64,000 bases of DNA from Aquatica leii (lineage: Eukaryota > Arthropoda > Insecta > Coleoptera > Lampyridae): assembly GCA_035610365.1 (NCBI GenBank), contig CM069432.1, forward strand, positions 27,280,354-27,344,353, given 5' to 3'. The notes beneath the pieces are model-generated. The model did not search any database and was not told the origin of the DNA. It saw nothing but the letters and a program-made list of their open reading frames with translations. Below are positions 1 through 12,979 of the stretch, in pieces. The position numbers were made by a program, and so were the translations under genes. Every line of letters begins with the position of its first letter. Within the stretch, counting starts at the first letter, position 1.

Positions 1-1
1 G

Positions 2-292
2 AAAATCGCACGAACCAATGGGGGTAAACAAGCACAACAATTTCAACGTGGTGACTTTGTACTGCTATACCGAAACATAGATTCTAACGCAAAAATTGAT
101 TCCGATAAAAGGTCCCATCAAATTGTAAATTAATTAGGACATAATAGATATACCCTAGAGAAATTAAATTCACATTCTCGAACGAGTGCTGCTGCAGAAG
201 ATTTGTTGCCATGGTCAGTAGATAGGACACCGGACGATTGTGGTTTTCTATTTTCGGAAGACGACGAATTGCTAAGTAAACAAAACACATTT
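2..292 (+). pseudogene. LTR-retroelement integrase C-terminal fragment
   Basis: One frame reads through the window's left edge to a TAA at about 290, with a single internal stop near 130. It contains GDFVLLYR, then a QIVN-(stop)-LGHNRYTLEKL stretch, then AAAEDLLPW. A GDxVL strand followed by a G-x-Y/R-Y-x-L segment is the usual form of the C-terminal (GPY/F-like) module of Ty3/gypsy-type integrases, where the pol polyprotein ends. The rest of pol would lie to the left, outside the window. The stop makes this a dead copy. Assignment to Ty3/gypsy rather than BEL/Pao is inference from motif spacing. Confidence 0.55.
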
Positions 293-410
293 TAAAACTT
301 GAAAGAGTCGGCATAACATAAACATATTGTGTTACAAGAAATATTCAACTTATGTATACATATACGTTTTATAGACATGATAACTGCAGCACAAAAAATT
401 AGTACAAATT

Positions 411-875
411 AAGCGTCGATTACAGTCTGATGCGTTCAGCTGTAGGTTTTGAATTGGTTCAAGTTGCTGAGTTCAATTGTACAATTTAAGCGTCGATTAC
501 AGTCTGATGCGTTCAGCTGTAGGTTTTGAATTGGTACAAGTTGCTAAGTTCAATTGTACAATTTAAGCGTCGATTACAGTCTGATGCGTTCAGATGTAGG
601 TTTTGAATTGGTTCAAGTTGCTGAGTTCAATTGTACAATTTAAGCGTCGATTACGGTCTAATGCGTTTAGCTGTAGGTTTTCAATTGGTTCAAGTTGCTA
701 AGTTTAATTGTACAATTTAAGCGTCGCTAGTCTGATGCGTTTAGCTGTAGGTTTTGGATTGGTTCAAGTTGCTGAGTTCAATTGTTCAATTTAAGCGTCG
801 ATTACAGTATGATGCGTTCAGCTCTAGGATTTGAAATGTTACAACTTGATGAGAGCAACTATAATTTTGTTGCAA
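411..875. repeat. 77-bp tandem repeat, six copies
   Basis: The phrase AAGCGTCGATTACAGTCTGA recurs with start positions 411, 488, 565, 642, 719 and 793. The period is 77 bp four times, then 74 bp because three bases were lost in the fifth copy. Copies differ by a few substitutions, and the sixth decays after about 840. The array lies between the integrase fragment and a possible LTR, so it may be part of the retroelement's 3' non-coding region. That is inference. Confidence 0.9.
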
Positions 876-993
876 TTTAATGCACTGCTTACTACGAAGT
901 ATTTCATCTACCATAAGGTTGTTTCATTTACGAAGCAAGTTGCTAATAAAATCTGATATGATAAGTAATTTTTGTTTTGTTTAATGTTTTAAG

Positions 994-1124
994 ATAAACG
1001 TGCAAAAGAAAGAGACCTCGAGTTGGACGATGTTCCATTGGGACGTCTTGAAATGCTTAAAGATATTACAGGTTATGAGGATGAGGATTTGCTTGATGAC
1101 ATGCCGTTAATACAGCGCCTTTAG
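994..1124 (+). CDS. Exon-like coding island, unassigned
   Basis: A pyrimidine-rich run ending in TTTTAAG is followed by 43 open codons and a TAG at 1122-1124. The predicted peptide is charged and acidic toward its end (LELDDVPLGRLEMLKDIT, later EDEDLLDDMP). The stretch is clearly richer in G and C than its surroundings, which favours past or present coding. I do not recognise it. It could be the last exon of a plus-strand gene or a small 3' reading frame of the retroelement whose integrase end lies at 2-292. The acceptor-like sequence is the only evidence for the left boundary. Confidence 0.3.
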
Positions 1125-1196
1125 TTGGAAAAAAATAATTCTCAAAATTTTTGTTTTTTTTAAGTCTCCTGGGCGAGACAACGCTCAGAATGGCCG

Positions 1197-1555
1197 TGTT
1201 ATACTATGTTATAATTACATACTGGTACTCCTGATACTTATGCAACTCTGAAAGCAATCATGCATGGAACCGGACTGAGAAAGTCAGTCTGCTGTATCCA
1301 TTCTCGGTGGCAACATCTCGTTCGTTTGATGTTAAGTTTTATCGGTATATTTTTTTAGTTAGTCTAATTAAAAATTAGTTACGTTTATAAAAATTAGTTC
1401 TAAATCGTGTAATTACTTAGCTTTAAATAAACTAGTTTTAAAACTCGTTACAATATGCATTGAAATCCGGTTGAAAGTTTTAACGAAACTAAAGTCAGCT
1501 TAGACGACGAACGACGATATTCCTTATATTATATTACTGTTTTTCGGGAGGCGAT
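1197..1555 (+). repeat. Possible LTR of decayed retroelement
   Basis: The stretch begins TGTTATAC. It contains a promoter-like GTCAGTCTGCTG block near 1285, a TTTATAAAA at about 1383 and an AATAAA at about 1427, an order expected of an insect LTR. It follows the retroelement fragments in the expected 3' position. No second copy is in the window and the right edge is not defined, so the call is weak. Confidence 0.3.
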
Positions 1556-1559
1556 ACAA

Positions 1560-2734
1560 AGATATTGTGCCCCGTGCGCCAGTTATGCTCGTTACGCCAC
1601 TGTCAGTACCAGTTAACAAAATTGTTTAAAACAATAATAATAAACAAAAAAACTGAAAATAAAAATACATAGAATCTTTACAATACTTTACCTTTTTTCG
1701 GCTCTTCTCTGTTACTCAATAAAATCTGATACTATTTTACAGTTGTCCCGATATTTATTGTACACTCTCTTATGAAAAAACTATAGTATATGGGTGGTTA
1801 CACACAGGTATAAAAACAACCACCACATCCCATAAACAATATATTTTCCCGGCCAAACAACCTGATCATACTTGAGATTTTCATAATGTTAAAGTAATAT
1901 TTTAAAAAATACTTATAGATTAAATCTGCACAAAAGTTAAATATTGGATCGAACAATTAAAAAAGTGACTTTTTTGTTGACTTATAAATAAAAGCTTAAC
2001 TAATACAAACAAACATAAATTTGTTACAAGAAATTTAACCGTTAATTGAACAGCACATATTTTTCAAATAATACAAAATGAGTGCATTTACACATATGTA
2101 GGTATAAATCTACGATTATCAATAATGTTTTGTATACAACAAATTATTATCTATGTTTACAACATGGCAGTTTAAAATATTAAAAAAATGTATTACAACA
2201 TACCTCATACATTTTCTTTATTATATTACTAAAAACACGTTAAATCTTATTGATATATATATGGCAAATAATTATTTGTACTTTCGCGGTATTTATTTTT
2301 AATAGAAAGTTACAAATATTTCTTTGCTTATAATTGTTATATTAAATGAACAGAGAGCTTGAAATGATTAAGAGACTTTTTTATACAAAGTATGATTTCT
2401 ATTACTACAATTGCGTGTTGTGTAAAATAAAAAAAATATATATTCGTACATGTGTACTACAAAGTCAGATTCCGCTACAGAATAAATGAGTTTTTTATAT
2501 CAACGTGTCAGAAACACGTTAATATTAAGTAAATGCTTAAAGTTAATGAAAAATTTGTAACATCCACTAACCGTATTTTCTAAAATTAGAACTATTTCCA
2601 ATTTTAATATAAAACCGCCCCATTACCTTTCCTATTTGATACAAAATTCTTCTTTATTTTTGTACTATGCCTTAACTACCATCACTTACATTACAAACTC
2701 TCATTTCAATTCGCGTACCACATAAAACCATTAG
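1560..2734 (-). other. HIF 3' UTR and intergenic AT-rich DNA
   Basis: There is no coding signal. Read on the minus strand this is sequence downstream of the HIF stop codon. Several AATAAA signals are present on that strand (TTTATT on the plus strand at about 2653, 2292 and 2217). The nearest is about 80 nt past the stop. Which one is used cannot be read from sequence alone. Confidence 0.4.
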
Positions 2735-3019
2735 CTACATTGTTCCATTCATTTCCAACGCTATAAGAAGATCTTCTCCTTGCAACAACAAGTTGTTGAC
2801 AGGGGCATTAACTTCGAAATCTTGTTGAGTCAAATCCAAAAATGATGTAATCGAACTGGCATCTGGATCAAGCAATGATAACGATCCTTTTGACAACTGC
2901 CTGACTACCGGTTTATTGCTGGAATCGGCGGGTTTACATCGACGTTTGTTAAGGACGATGTTCGATTGGCCCCCTATTAATTTATCAGCGGCCGGAGTTG
3001 TGTCCATCAAGGTGTTGTC
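2735..3019 (-). CDS. sima: HIF-1alpha terminal coding exon (C-terminal activation domain)
   Basis: The last coding exon starts after a TATAG acceptor (AG at 3021-3020) in phase 0 with GAC AAC ACC TTG ATG and ends in TAG at 2737-2735. It encodes 94 residues. A basic stretch (NKRRCKP) is followed by an acidic leucine-rich segment and then DFEVNAPVNNLLLQGEDLL near the end. This matches the vertebrate HIF-1alpha C-terminal transactivation domain, which binds CBP/p300 TAZ1 and whose asparagine in the EVNAP motif is hydroxylated by FIH. That asparagine is present. The exon joins in frame to the exon ending at 27630 across a 24.6-kb intron. It is absent from transcripts that read through the preceding donor, so it is the optional activation module of the protein. 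Confidence 0.93.
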   Translation of the reverse strand, partial: DNTLMDTTPAADKLIGGQSNIVLNKRRCKPADSSNKPVVRQLSKGSLSLLDPDASSITSFLDLTQQDFEVNAPVNNLLLQGEDLLIALEMNGTM

Positions 3020-3959
3020 CTATAACACAAAAAAATTAGTTTCCGTTCAATCACACGATTAAAAAAAAGTGAGGCACCAAACTTATAAATGATTATGTCA
3101 ATTACTTGTACATTAATTTGTAGCAATTCCTAAAACTTGATTGTTGTTAAACAAAAACAAAATTCAAATTAGACATCGAATCTTTTTGTAGTACAGTGAG
3201 TTTTTTATTATCTAAAGTCAGTTCTCATTATAATGTTTGAAATCGCTGACCTTTTGTCAACGAATTTAGAAAAATGCCAGATCTCAGTTAAGAAGAAATG
3301 CGATAAAATTTTCAGACGTAATTATTATCTTATGTAACTAATTTATTGCATTATATGCTTAAGTCACAATTCGTTATCTAAGTAAACATACGATTAGTTT
3401 TTTAAAATCGAAAAATTACGTAATGTCTTGCAAATTCGATTGTTTAACAAAACTAAAACTTTATTAAACGAAAATGACGTAATTTTAGCAAATATAAAAA
3501 CCGATACAACCCAACGAGTAATCGACTTCTAGTAATAACCGTCAAGGACTTAAAATTTGCAAAAACGTCACTATTGAAGAATTTATGCAAACTATACTTA
3601 GCAGATATAAGATTAAGGTACAAATTTAATTCGATTACGTTTGTTTAAAGGTAAAAAAATTAAATTGCTTGAGAACCAAATGCTTATCATTGCGACTTTA
3701 ATGCTATTTCCGGTTTCACCGGAAGTGACATTAACGTACTAATTTTAAACGGAATGCCTTAATTTGTTTTAATTTTTCTTAGACTCCATTATGAATACGA
3801 ACCCATCTTGTTCATTTTTGACACCTATATAGTTATCACGTTTTCTAAAATTTACATTATTGTTCAAATAATAAGATAAAGTTTCATCAACAACATTAAC
3901 CTTTCTAAAGAATTCAATTTATACTATTTTTAATTGTGTTAAATTTTAAATTAATAAAA
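3020..3959 (-). other. Distal part of the last HIF intron
   Basis: AT-rich sequence lies between the terminal HIF exon and the satellite array. I see no coding signal or repeat structure apart from short A and T runs. The polypyrimidine tract and TATAG acceptor of the last exon occupy its left end. Confidence 0.5.
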
Positions 3960-6900
3960 ACATTTTAAAAAAATCCGGGGGCCAACTTGATCGCTAGCTC
4001 CTGGTTTTGTTTTCACTTATTTACAATTTTTTATATATTTATTAGTATTTGTTTTGTGCTCAATTGCGTCGTTATTAAATTGAACTATTTCAATTTTAAA
4101 TTGTTATTAAAATTAAAACAACGCCGACGATTAACTTCACCATTAACCCCCCGTTTTTTATTTAATGTTTTTACAATACTTTTTTCTCGTCTAATTGTGA
4201 TCGTCTTGTGCTAAATTTTACTAACAAGTCAGTTAAACTTATTTTTAAACCCATAAAAAAACTGGGGGCCAACTTGATCGCTAGCACGTATTTGCAATTT
4301 TTTACAATTTCTTTTGTTTATTCAATTGTGTTTGATTTGTGCTAAAGTGTGCCATTATTATTTTGTACTAAACCTACATTTAAATTGCCAAAAAAATTAA
4401 GACAAATCCGAGAACTAGCTTAACTATTAACATCCCGTTTCCATTTCAGTTTGTTTACAATATTTTTTGCAAGCGCAATTGTGCTAAACTGTGCTAATAT
4501 TATTTTTAATTGTTTAATTTTAAATTAATAAAAAAAATATAAAAAAATTCAGGGACTGACTATACCGCTAGCTCCTGGTTTTGTTTTTACTTATTTACAA
4601 TTTTTTATATATTTATTAGTATTTGTTTTGTGCTAAATTGTGCCGTTATTAAATTGAACTGTTTCAATTTTAAATTGTTATTAAAATTAGAACAACGCCG
4701 ACGATTAACTTCACCATCAAACCCCCGTTTTTTTTCAATGTTTTTACAATACTTTTTGCTCGTGCAATTGTGATCGTCTTGTGCTAAATTTTACTAACAT
4801 TAAAGTCAGTTAAACTTATTTTTAAACCCATAAAAAAACCGGGGTCCAACTTGATCGCTAGCACGTATTTGCAATTTTTTTACAATTTATTTTGTTTATT
4901 CAATTGTGTTTGATTTGTGCTAAAGTGTGCCATTATTATTTTGTACTAAACCTACATTTAAATTGCTAAAAAAATTAAGACAAATCCGAGAACTAGCTTA
5001 ACTATTAACATCCCGTTTTCATTTCAATTTGTTTATAATATTTTTTGCAAGCGGAGTTGTGCTAGACTGTGCTAATATTATTTTTAATTGTTTAATTTTA
5101 AATTAATAAAAAAATATAAAAAAATTCAGGTACTGACTTGACCGCTAGGTCCTCGTTTTGTTTTCGCTTAATTACAATTTTTTACATATTTAATAGCGTT
5201 TGTTTTGTGCTCAATTGTGCTGTTATTAATTTTAACTGTGTTCAATATTAAATTGTTAATAAAATTAAAACAAATCCGGGAGGGGTTTTCTATTCAATGT
5301 TTGTACAACACATTTTCCTCGTCTAATTGTGCTCGTTTTGTGCTAAATATTAAATTAAACGGGGGTCTAACTTGATTGCAATTTTTTTACAATTTATTTT
5401 GTTTATTCAATTGTATTTATTCAGTGCAGAATTGCGCCATTATGATTCCGATTTCAATTTATTTACAATATTTTTTGCTTGCGTAATTGTGCTCGTTTTC
5501 TGCTAAACTGTGTTAATGTTATTTTTTAATTGTATTTCATTTTAAATTAATCAATCTGGGGGCCAACTTGACCCCTAGTTCCTCGTTTTGTTTTCACTTA
5601 TTTACAATTTTTGCATATTTAATAGTGTTTTGTGGTAAATTTTACTAGCAGTAAACTCAGTTAAACTTATTTTTAAACCGATAAAAAAACTGAGGTCAAC
5701 TTGATCGCCAGCACCATATTTAAAATTTTTTACAATTTCTTTTGTTTATTCAATTGTGCTTGTTTTGTGCTAAATTGTGCCATTATTTTGTCCTAAACCT
5801 ATATCTAAATTACTAAAAAAATTAAGACTTATCCGAGAACTAGCTTAACTATTAACCTCCTGTGTCCATTTCAAATTTTTTACGATATTTTTGCATGTGT
5901 AATTGTGCTAATATTATTTTTAATTGTGTTTAATTTTAAATTAATAAAAAAATCAAAACAAATCCGGGGACCAACTTGACCGCTAGCTCCTCGTTTTGTT
6001 TACACTTATTTATAATTTTTTGCATATTTAATTGTTTGTTTTGTGCTCAATTGTGCCGTTATTAATTTTAACTGTGTTTAATAAAATTAAAACAAATCCG
6101 GGGGCTAACTTAACCATCAGCCCCTCGTTTTCTATGCATTGTTTGTACAATACATTTTGCTCGTCTAATTGTGCTCGTTTTCTGCTAAATATTACTAACA
6201 TGAAACTAAGTTAAACTTATTTTTAAACCGATAAAAAAACCGGGGTTCAACTTGATCGCCAGCAATTTAATTACAATTTCTTTTGTTTCTTCAATTGTCT
6301 TTGTTTAGTGCAGAACTGTGCCATTATGATTCCGATTTCAATTTATTTACAATATTTTTTGCTTGCGTAATTGTGCTCGTTTTGTGCTAAACTGAGCTAA
6401 TATTATTTTTAAATGTGTTTAATTTTAAATTAATAAACAAATCAAAACAGCTCCAGGGGCAAACTTGACCCCAGGGTTCCACGTTTTGTTTTCGCTTATT
6501 TACAATTTTTGCATATTTAATAGTGTTTTGTGGTAAATTTTACTAACATTAAACTCAGTTAAACTTATTTTTAAACCGATAAAGAAACTGAGGTCAACTT
6601 GACCGCCAGCACCCCGTATTTAAAATTTTTTACAATTTCTTTTGTTTATTCAATTGTGCTTGTTTTGTGCTAACTTGTGCCATTATTTTGTCCTAAACCT
6701 ATATCTAAATTGCTAAAAAAATTAAAACCTATCTGAGAACTAGCTTAACTATTAACCTCCTGTTTCCATTTCAAATTGTTTACAATATTTTTTGCATGTG
6801 TAATTGTGCTTAATTGTACTAATATTATTTTTAATTGTGTTTAATTTTAAATTAAAAAAAAATCAAAACAAATCCGGGGGCCAACTTGACAGCTCCTCGT

Positions 6901-8686
6901 TTTATTTACACTTATTTATAACTTTTTGCATATTTAATTGTGTTTGTTTTATGCTTAATTGCGCACAATTAATTTTAACTGTATTCAAATTTAAATTGTT
7001 AATAATTTTTTTTTGAATCCGGCAGTTAACTTAACCATCTACCCCCCCGTTTTTTATTCAATGTTTTTACAATAATTTTTGCTCGTCTAATTGTGCTCGT
7101 TTTGTGCTAAATTTTACTAACATTAAACTCAGTTTAAAACTTATTTTTAAACTCATACAAAAGTTCTTTTGTTTATTCAAGTGTGTTTGTTTTGTGCTAA
7201 AGTGTGCTATTATTAGTTTGTCCTAAACCTATATTTAAATTGCTAAAAAAATTAAGACAAATCCGAGAACTAGCTTAACTATTAACATCCCCGTTTCCAT
7301 TTCAGTTTGTTTACAATATTTTTTGCAAGCGTAATTGTGCTAAACTGTGCTAATATTATTTTTAATTGTTTACTTTTAAATTAATAAAAAAAATATAAAA
7401 AAATTCAGGGACTGACTTGACCGCTAGCTCCTCGTTTTGTTTTCGCTTTTTACAATTTTTTGCATATTTAATAGCGTTTGTTTTGTGCTCAATTGTGCTG
7501 TTACTAATTTTAACTGTGTTCAACAATAAATTAATAAAATTAAAACAAATCCAGGAGCTAACTTAACCATCAGCTCCTCGTTGTCTATTCAATGTTTGTA
7601 CAACACATTTTCCTCGTCTAATTGTGCTCGTTTTGTGCTAAACATTACTAAGATTAAACCAGGGTCTAACTTGATCGCTATATTTTTACAATTTCTTTTG
7701 TTTATTCAATTGTATTTGTTTAGTGCAGAATTGTGCCATTATGATAATATTTTTTGCTTGCATCATTGTGCTCGTTTTGTGCTAATATTATTTTTAATTC
7801 TGTTAAATTTAAAATTAATAAACAAATCAAAACAAATCCGGGGGCCAAGTTGACCGCTAGTTCCTCGTTTTGTTTTCACTTATTTATTTATTTGTGCTTG
7901 TTTTGTACTGAATTGTGCCATTATTGTTTTGTCCTAAACCTATATTTAAATTGCTATAAAAATTAAGACTAATCAGAGAAGTAGCTAAACTATTAACCTC
8001 CTGTTTCCATTTCAAATTGTTTACAATATTTTTTGCATGTGTAATTGTGCTTAATTGTACTAATATTATTTTTAATTGTGTTTAATTTTAAATTAATAAA
8101 AAAATCAAAACAAATCCGGGGGCCAACTTGACCGCTAGCTCCTGGTTTTGTTTTCACTTATTTACAATTTTTTATATATTTATTAGTATTTGTTTTGTGC
8201 TCAATTGTGCCGTTATTAAATTGAACTGTTTCAATTTTAAATTGTTATTAAAATTAGAACAACGCCGACCATCTTCACCATCAAACCCACGTTTTTTATT
8301 CAATGTTTTTACAATACTTTTTTCTCGTCTAATTGTGATCGTCTTGTGCTAAATTTTACAAACATTAAAGTCAGTTAAACTTATTTTTAAACCCATAAAA
8401 AAACCGGGGTCCAACTTGATCGCTAGCACGTATTTGCATTTTTACAAGTTCTTTTGTTTATTCAATTGTGTTTGTTTTGTGCTAAAGTGTGCCATTATTA
8501 TTTTGTACTAAACCTATATTTAAATTGCTAAAAAAATTAAGACAAATCCGACAACTAGCTTAACTATTAACATCCCGTTTCCATTTCAATTTGTTTACAA
8601 TATTTTTTGCAAGCGTAGTTGTGCTAAACTGTGCTAATATTATTTTTAATTGTTTAATTTTAAATTAATAAAAAAATATAAAAAAA
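3960..8686 (+). repeat. Satellite array, block 1 (monomer about 145 bp, four-unit higher-order repeat)
   Basis: Diverged monomers of 141-148 bp follow head to tail. Each carries a landmark such as CCGGGGGCCAACTTGATCGC, then CTCCTCGTTTTG, TTTACAATTTTTT, and TTGTGCT boxes before an AT-rich end. Landmarks fall near 3974, 4121, 4264, 4407, 4551, 4694, 4838, 4986 and 5127. Similar monomers recur every fourth unit, about 576 bp apart (3974, 4551, 5127). Short open frames here are by-products of the T-rich monomer and not genes. Confidence 0.9.
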
Positions 8687-11600
8687 TTCAGGGACTGACT
8701 TGACCGCTAGCTCCTCGTTTTGTTTTTGCTTATTTACAATTTTTTGTATATTTAAAAGCGTTTGTTTTGTGCTCAATTGTGCTGTTACTAATTTTAACTG
8801 TGTTCAATATTAAATTGATAATAAAATTAAAACAAATCCGGGAGCTAACTTAACCATCAGCTCCTCGTTTTCTACTCAATGTTTGTACAACACATTTTCC
8901 TCGTCTAATTGTGCTCGTTTTGTGCTAAATATTACTAAGATTAAACTGGGGTCTAACTTGATCGCAATTTTTTTACAATTTATTTTGTTTATTCAACTGT
9001 ATTTGTTCAGTGCAGAATTGTGCCATTACGATTCCGATTTCAATTTATTTACAATATTTTTTGTTTGCGTAGTTGTGCTCATTTTTTTGCTAAACTGAGC
9101 TAATATTATTTTTAATTGTTTAATTTTAAATTAATAAAAAAATATAAAAAATTCAGGGACTGACTTGACCGCTAGCTCCTCGTTTTGTTTTCGCTTTTTA
9201 CAATTTTTTGTATATTTAAAAGCGTTTGTTTTGTGCTCAATTGTGCTGTTACTAATTTTAACTGTGTTCAATATTAAATTGATAATAAAATTAAAACAAA
9301 TCCGGGAGCTAACTTAACCATCAGCTCCTCGTTTTCTACTCAATGTTTGTACAACACATTTTCCTCGTCTAATTGTGCTCGTTTTGTGCTAAATATTACT
9401 AAGATTAAACTGGGGTCTAACTTGATCGCAATTTTTTTACAATTTATTTTGTTTATTCAACTGTATTTGTTCAGTGCAGAATTGTGCCATTACGATTCCG
9501 ATTTCAATTTATTTACAATATTTTTTGTTTGCGTAGTTGTGCTCATTTTTTTGCTAAACTGAGCTAATATTATTTTTAATTGTTTAATTTTAAATTAATA
9601 AAAAAATATAAAAAAATTCAGGGACTGACTTGACCGCTAGCTCCTCGTTTTGTTTTCGCTTTATACAATTTTTTGCATATTTAATAGCGTTTGTTTTGTG
9701 CTCAATTGTGTCGTTATTAATTTTAACTGTGTTCAATATTAAATTAATAAAATTGAAACAAATCCAGGAGCTAACTTAACCATCAGCTCCTCGTTTTCTA
9801 TTCAATGTTTGTACAACACATTTTCCTCGTCTAATTGTGCTCGTTTTGTGCTAAATATTACTAAGAAAACTGGGGTCTAACTTGATCGCAATTTTTTTAC
9901 AATTTATTTTGTTTATTCAATTGTATTTGTTCAGTGCAGAATTGTGCCTATGGTTCCGATTTCAATTTATTTACAATATTTTTTGTTTGCGTAGTTGTGC
10001 TCATTTTTTTGCTAAACTGAGCTAATATTATTTTTAATTGTTTAATTTTAAATTAATAAAAAAATATAAAAAAATTCAGGTACTGACTTGACCGCTAGGT
10101 CCTCGTTATGTTTTCGCTTAATTACAATTTTTTGCATATTTAATAGCGTTTGTTTTGTGCTCAATTGTGTCGTTATTAATTTTAACTGTGTTCAATATTA
10201 AATTAATAAAATTGAAACAAATCCAGGAGCTAACTTAACCATCAGCTCCTCGTTTTCTATTCAATGTTTGTACAACACATTTTCCTCGTCTAATTGTGCT
10301 CGTTTTGTGCTAAATATTACTAAGATTAAACTGGGGTCTAACTTGATCGCAATTTTTTTACAATTTATTTTGTTTATTCAATTGTATTTGTTCAGTGCAG
10401 AATTGTGCCTATGATTCCGATTTCAATTTATTTACAATATTTTTTGTTTGCGTAGTTGTGCTCGTTTTTTGCTAAACTGAGCTAACATTATTTTTAATTG
10501 TTTATTTTAAATTAATAAAAAAATATAAAAAAATTTAGGGACTGACTTGGCCGCTAGCTCTTCGTTTTGTTTTCGCTTATTTATAATTTTTTGCATATTT
10601 AATAGCGTTTGTTTCGTGCTCAATTGTGCCGTTATTAATTTTAACTGTGTTCAATATTAAATTAATAAAATTGAAACAAATCCAGGAGCTAACTTAACCA
10701 TCAGCTCCTCGTTGTCTATTCAATGTTTGTACAACACATTTTCCTCGTCTAATTGTGCTCGTTTTGTGCTAAATATTACTAAGATTAAACTGGGGTCTAA
10801 CTTGATCGCAATTTTTTTACAATTTATTTTGTTTATTCAATTGTATTTGTTCAGTGCAGAATTGTGCCATTACGATTCCGATTTCAATTTATTTACAATA
10901 TCTTTTGTTTGCGTAGTTGTGCTCATTTTTTTGCTAAACTGAGCTAATATTATTTTTAATTGTTTAATTTTAAATTAATAAAAAAAATATAAAAAAATTC
11001 AGGGACTGACTTGACCGCTAGCTCCTCGTTTTGTTTTCGCTTTTTACAATTTTTTGCATATTTAATAGCGTTTGTTTTGTGCTCAATTGTGTCGTTATTA
11101 ATTTTAACTGTGTTCAATATTAAATTAATAAAATTGAAACAAATCCAGGAGCTAACTTAACCATCAGCTCCTCGTTTTCTACTCAATGTTTGTACAACAC
11201 ATTTTCCTCGTCTAATTGTGCTCGTTTTGTGCTAAATATTACTAAGATTAAACTGGGGTCTAACTTGATCGCAATTTTTTTACAATTTATTTTGTTTATT
11301 CAATTGTATTTGTTTAGTGCAGAATTGTGCCATTATGATTCCGATTTCAATTTATTTACAATATTTTTTGTTTGCGTAGTTGTGCTCGTTTTTTGCTAAA
11401 CTGAGCTAATATTATTTTTAATTGTTTAATTTTAAATTAATAAAAAAATATAAAAAAATTCAGGGACTGACTTGACCGCTAGCTCCTCGTTTTGTTTTCG
11501 CTTATTTACAATTTTTTGTATATTTAAAAGCGTTTGTTTTGTGCTCAATTGTGCTGTTACTAATTTTAACTGTGTTCAATATTAAATTGATAATAAAATT

Positions 11601-12388
11601 AAAACAAATCCGGGAGCTAACTTAACCATCAGCTCCTCGTTTTCTATTCAATGTTTGTACAACACATTTTCCTCGTCTAATTGTGCTCGTTTTGTGCTAA
11701 ATATTACTAAGATTAAACTGGGGTCTAACTTGATCGCAATTTTTTTACAATTTATTTTGTTTATTCAATTGTATTTGTTTAGTGCAGAATTGTGCCATTA
11801 TGATTCCGATTTCAATTTATTTACAATATTTTTTGTTTGCGTAGTTGTGCTCGTTTTTTGCTAAACTGAGCTAATATTATTTTTAATTGTTTAATTTTAA
11901 ATTAATAAAAAAATATAAAAAAATTCAGGGACTGACTTGACCGCTAGCTCCTCGTTTTGTTTTCGCTTTTTACAATTTTTTACATATTTAATAGCGTTTG
12001 TTTTGTGCTCAATTCAGTCGTTATTAATTTTAACTGTGTTCAATATTAAATTAATAAAATTGAAACAAATCCAGGAGCTAACTTAACCATCAGCTCCTCG
12101 TTTTATATTCAATGTTTGTACAACACATTTTCCTCGTCTAATTGTGCTCGTTTTGTGCTAAATATTAACATTGATATTACTAAGATTAAATCGGGGTCTA
12201 ACTTGATCGCAATTTTTTTACAATTTCTTTTGTTTATTCAATTGTATTTGTTCAGTGCAGAATTGTGCCATTATGATTCCGATTTCAATTTATTTACAAT
12301 ATTTTTTGCTTGCGTAATTGTGCTCCTTTTGTGCTAAACTGAGCTAATATTATTTTTAATTGTGTTTAATTTTAAATTAATAAACAAA
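8687..12388 (+). repeat. Satellite array, block 2 (eight copies of a three-unit, about 462-bp repeat)
   Basis: The array changes to a shorter and much more homogeneous higher-order repeat. The phrase TTCAGGGACTGACTTGACCG, or a close variant, starts at 8687, 9152, 9617, 10075, 10534, 10998, 11459 and 11924. Spacings are 458-465 bp. Each copy contains three monomers of about 155 bp. Copies differ by few bases, which implies recent amplification compared with the older flanking blocks. Confidence 0.92.
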
Positions 12389-12821
12389 TCAAAACAAATC
12401 CGGGGGTCAACTTGACCCCTAGTTCCTCGTTTTGTTTTTACTTATTTACAATTTTTGCATATTTAATAGTGTAATAGTGTGGTAAATGTTACTAACAGTA
12501 AAGTCGGTTAAAGTTATTTTTAAACCGATAAAAAAACTGAGGTCAACTTGATAGCTAGCACCCCGTATTTAAAATTTTTTACAATTTCTTTTGTTTATTC
12601 AATTGTGCTTGTTTTCTGCTGAATTGTGCCATTATTATTTTGACCTAAACCTATATCTAAATTGCTAAAAAAATGAAGACTAATCCGAGAACTAGCTTAA
12701 CGATTAGCCTCCTGTTTCCATTTCAAATTGCTTACAATATTTGGTATGTGTAATTGTGCTGAATTGTGCTAATATTATTTTTAATTGTTTTGGACATAAA
12801 ACTTTCACCATAAAACATATC

Positions 12822-12979
12822 AAAATATTTTTAGGGTAAATGGTGTATTATTTAGAATAATAAATTCGAGCTTTCGAACTTGGTCTAAGTTTCTTCGTCA
12901 GGCCTTAGACCAAGTTCGAAAGCTCGCATTTATTATTCTAAGTAAATAAATAATACACCATTTACCCTAAAAATATTTT
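12822..12979. mobile_element. Hairpin (fold-back) insertion within satellite
   Basis: A left arm at 12822-12889 (AAAATATTTTTAGGGTAAAT...) is repeated as an inverted right arm at 12904-12979, separated by a loop of about 14 nt (TTTCTTCGTCAGGC). The arms match almost perfectly apart from a few extra bases. The flanks on both sides are satellite monomer sequence, and a TTTTTAATTG phrase occurs on both sides, so this is an insertion into the array. About 30 nt of non-satellite DNA (12790-12821) lies outside the left arm. It resembles a small palindromic MITE, and no coding is present. Confidence 0.82.

Noticed and set aside
8883-12337. Recurring 69-76-residue frames (MYNTFSSSNCARFVLNITKI...) in every satellite unit
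   Set aside because: They repeat because the DNA repeats. Start and stop positions shift between units, the peptide has no signal of selection, and the same T-rich monomer gives hydrophobic frames by composition alone.
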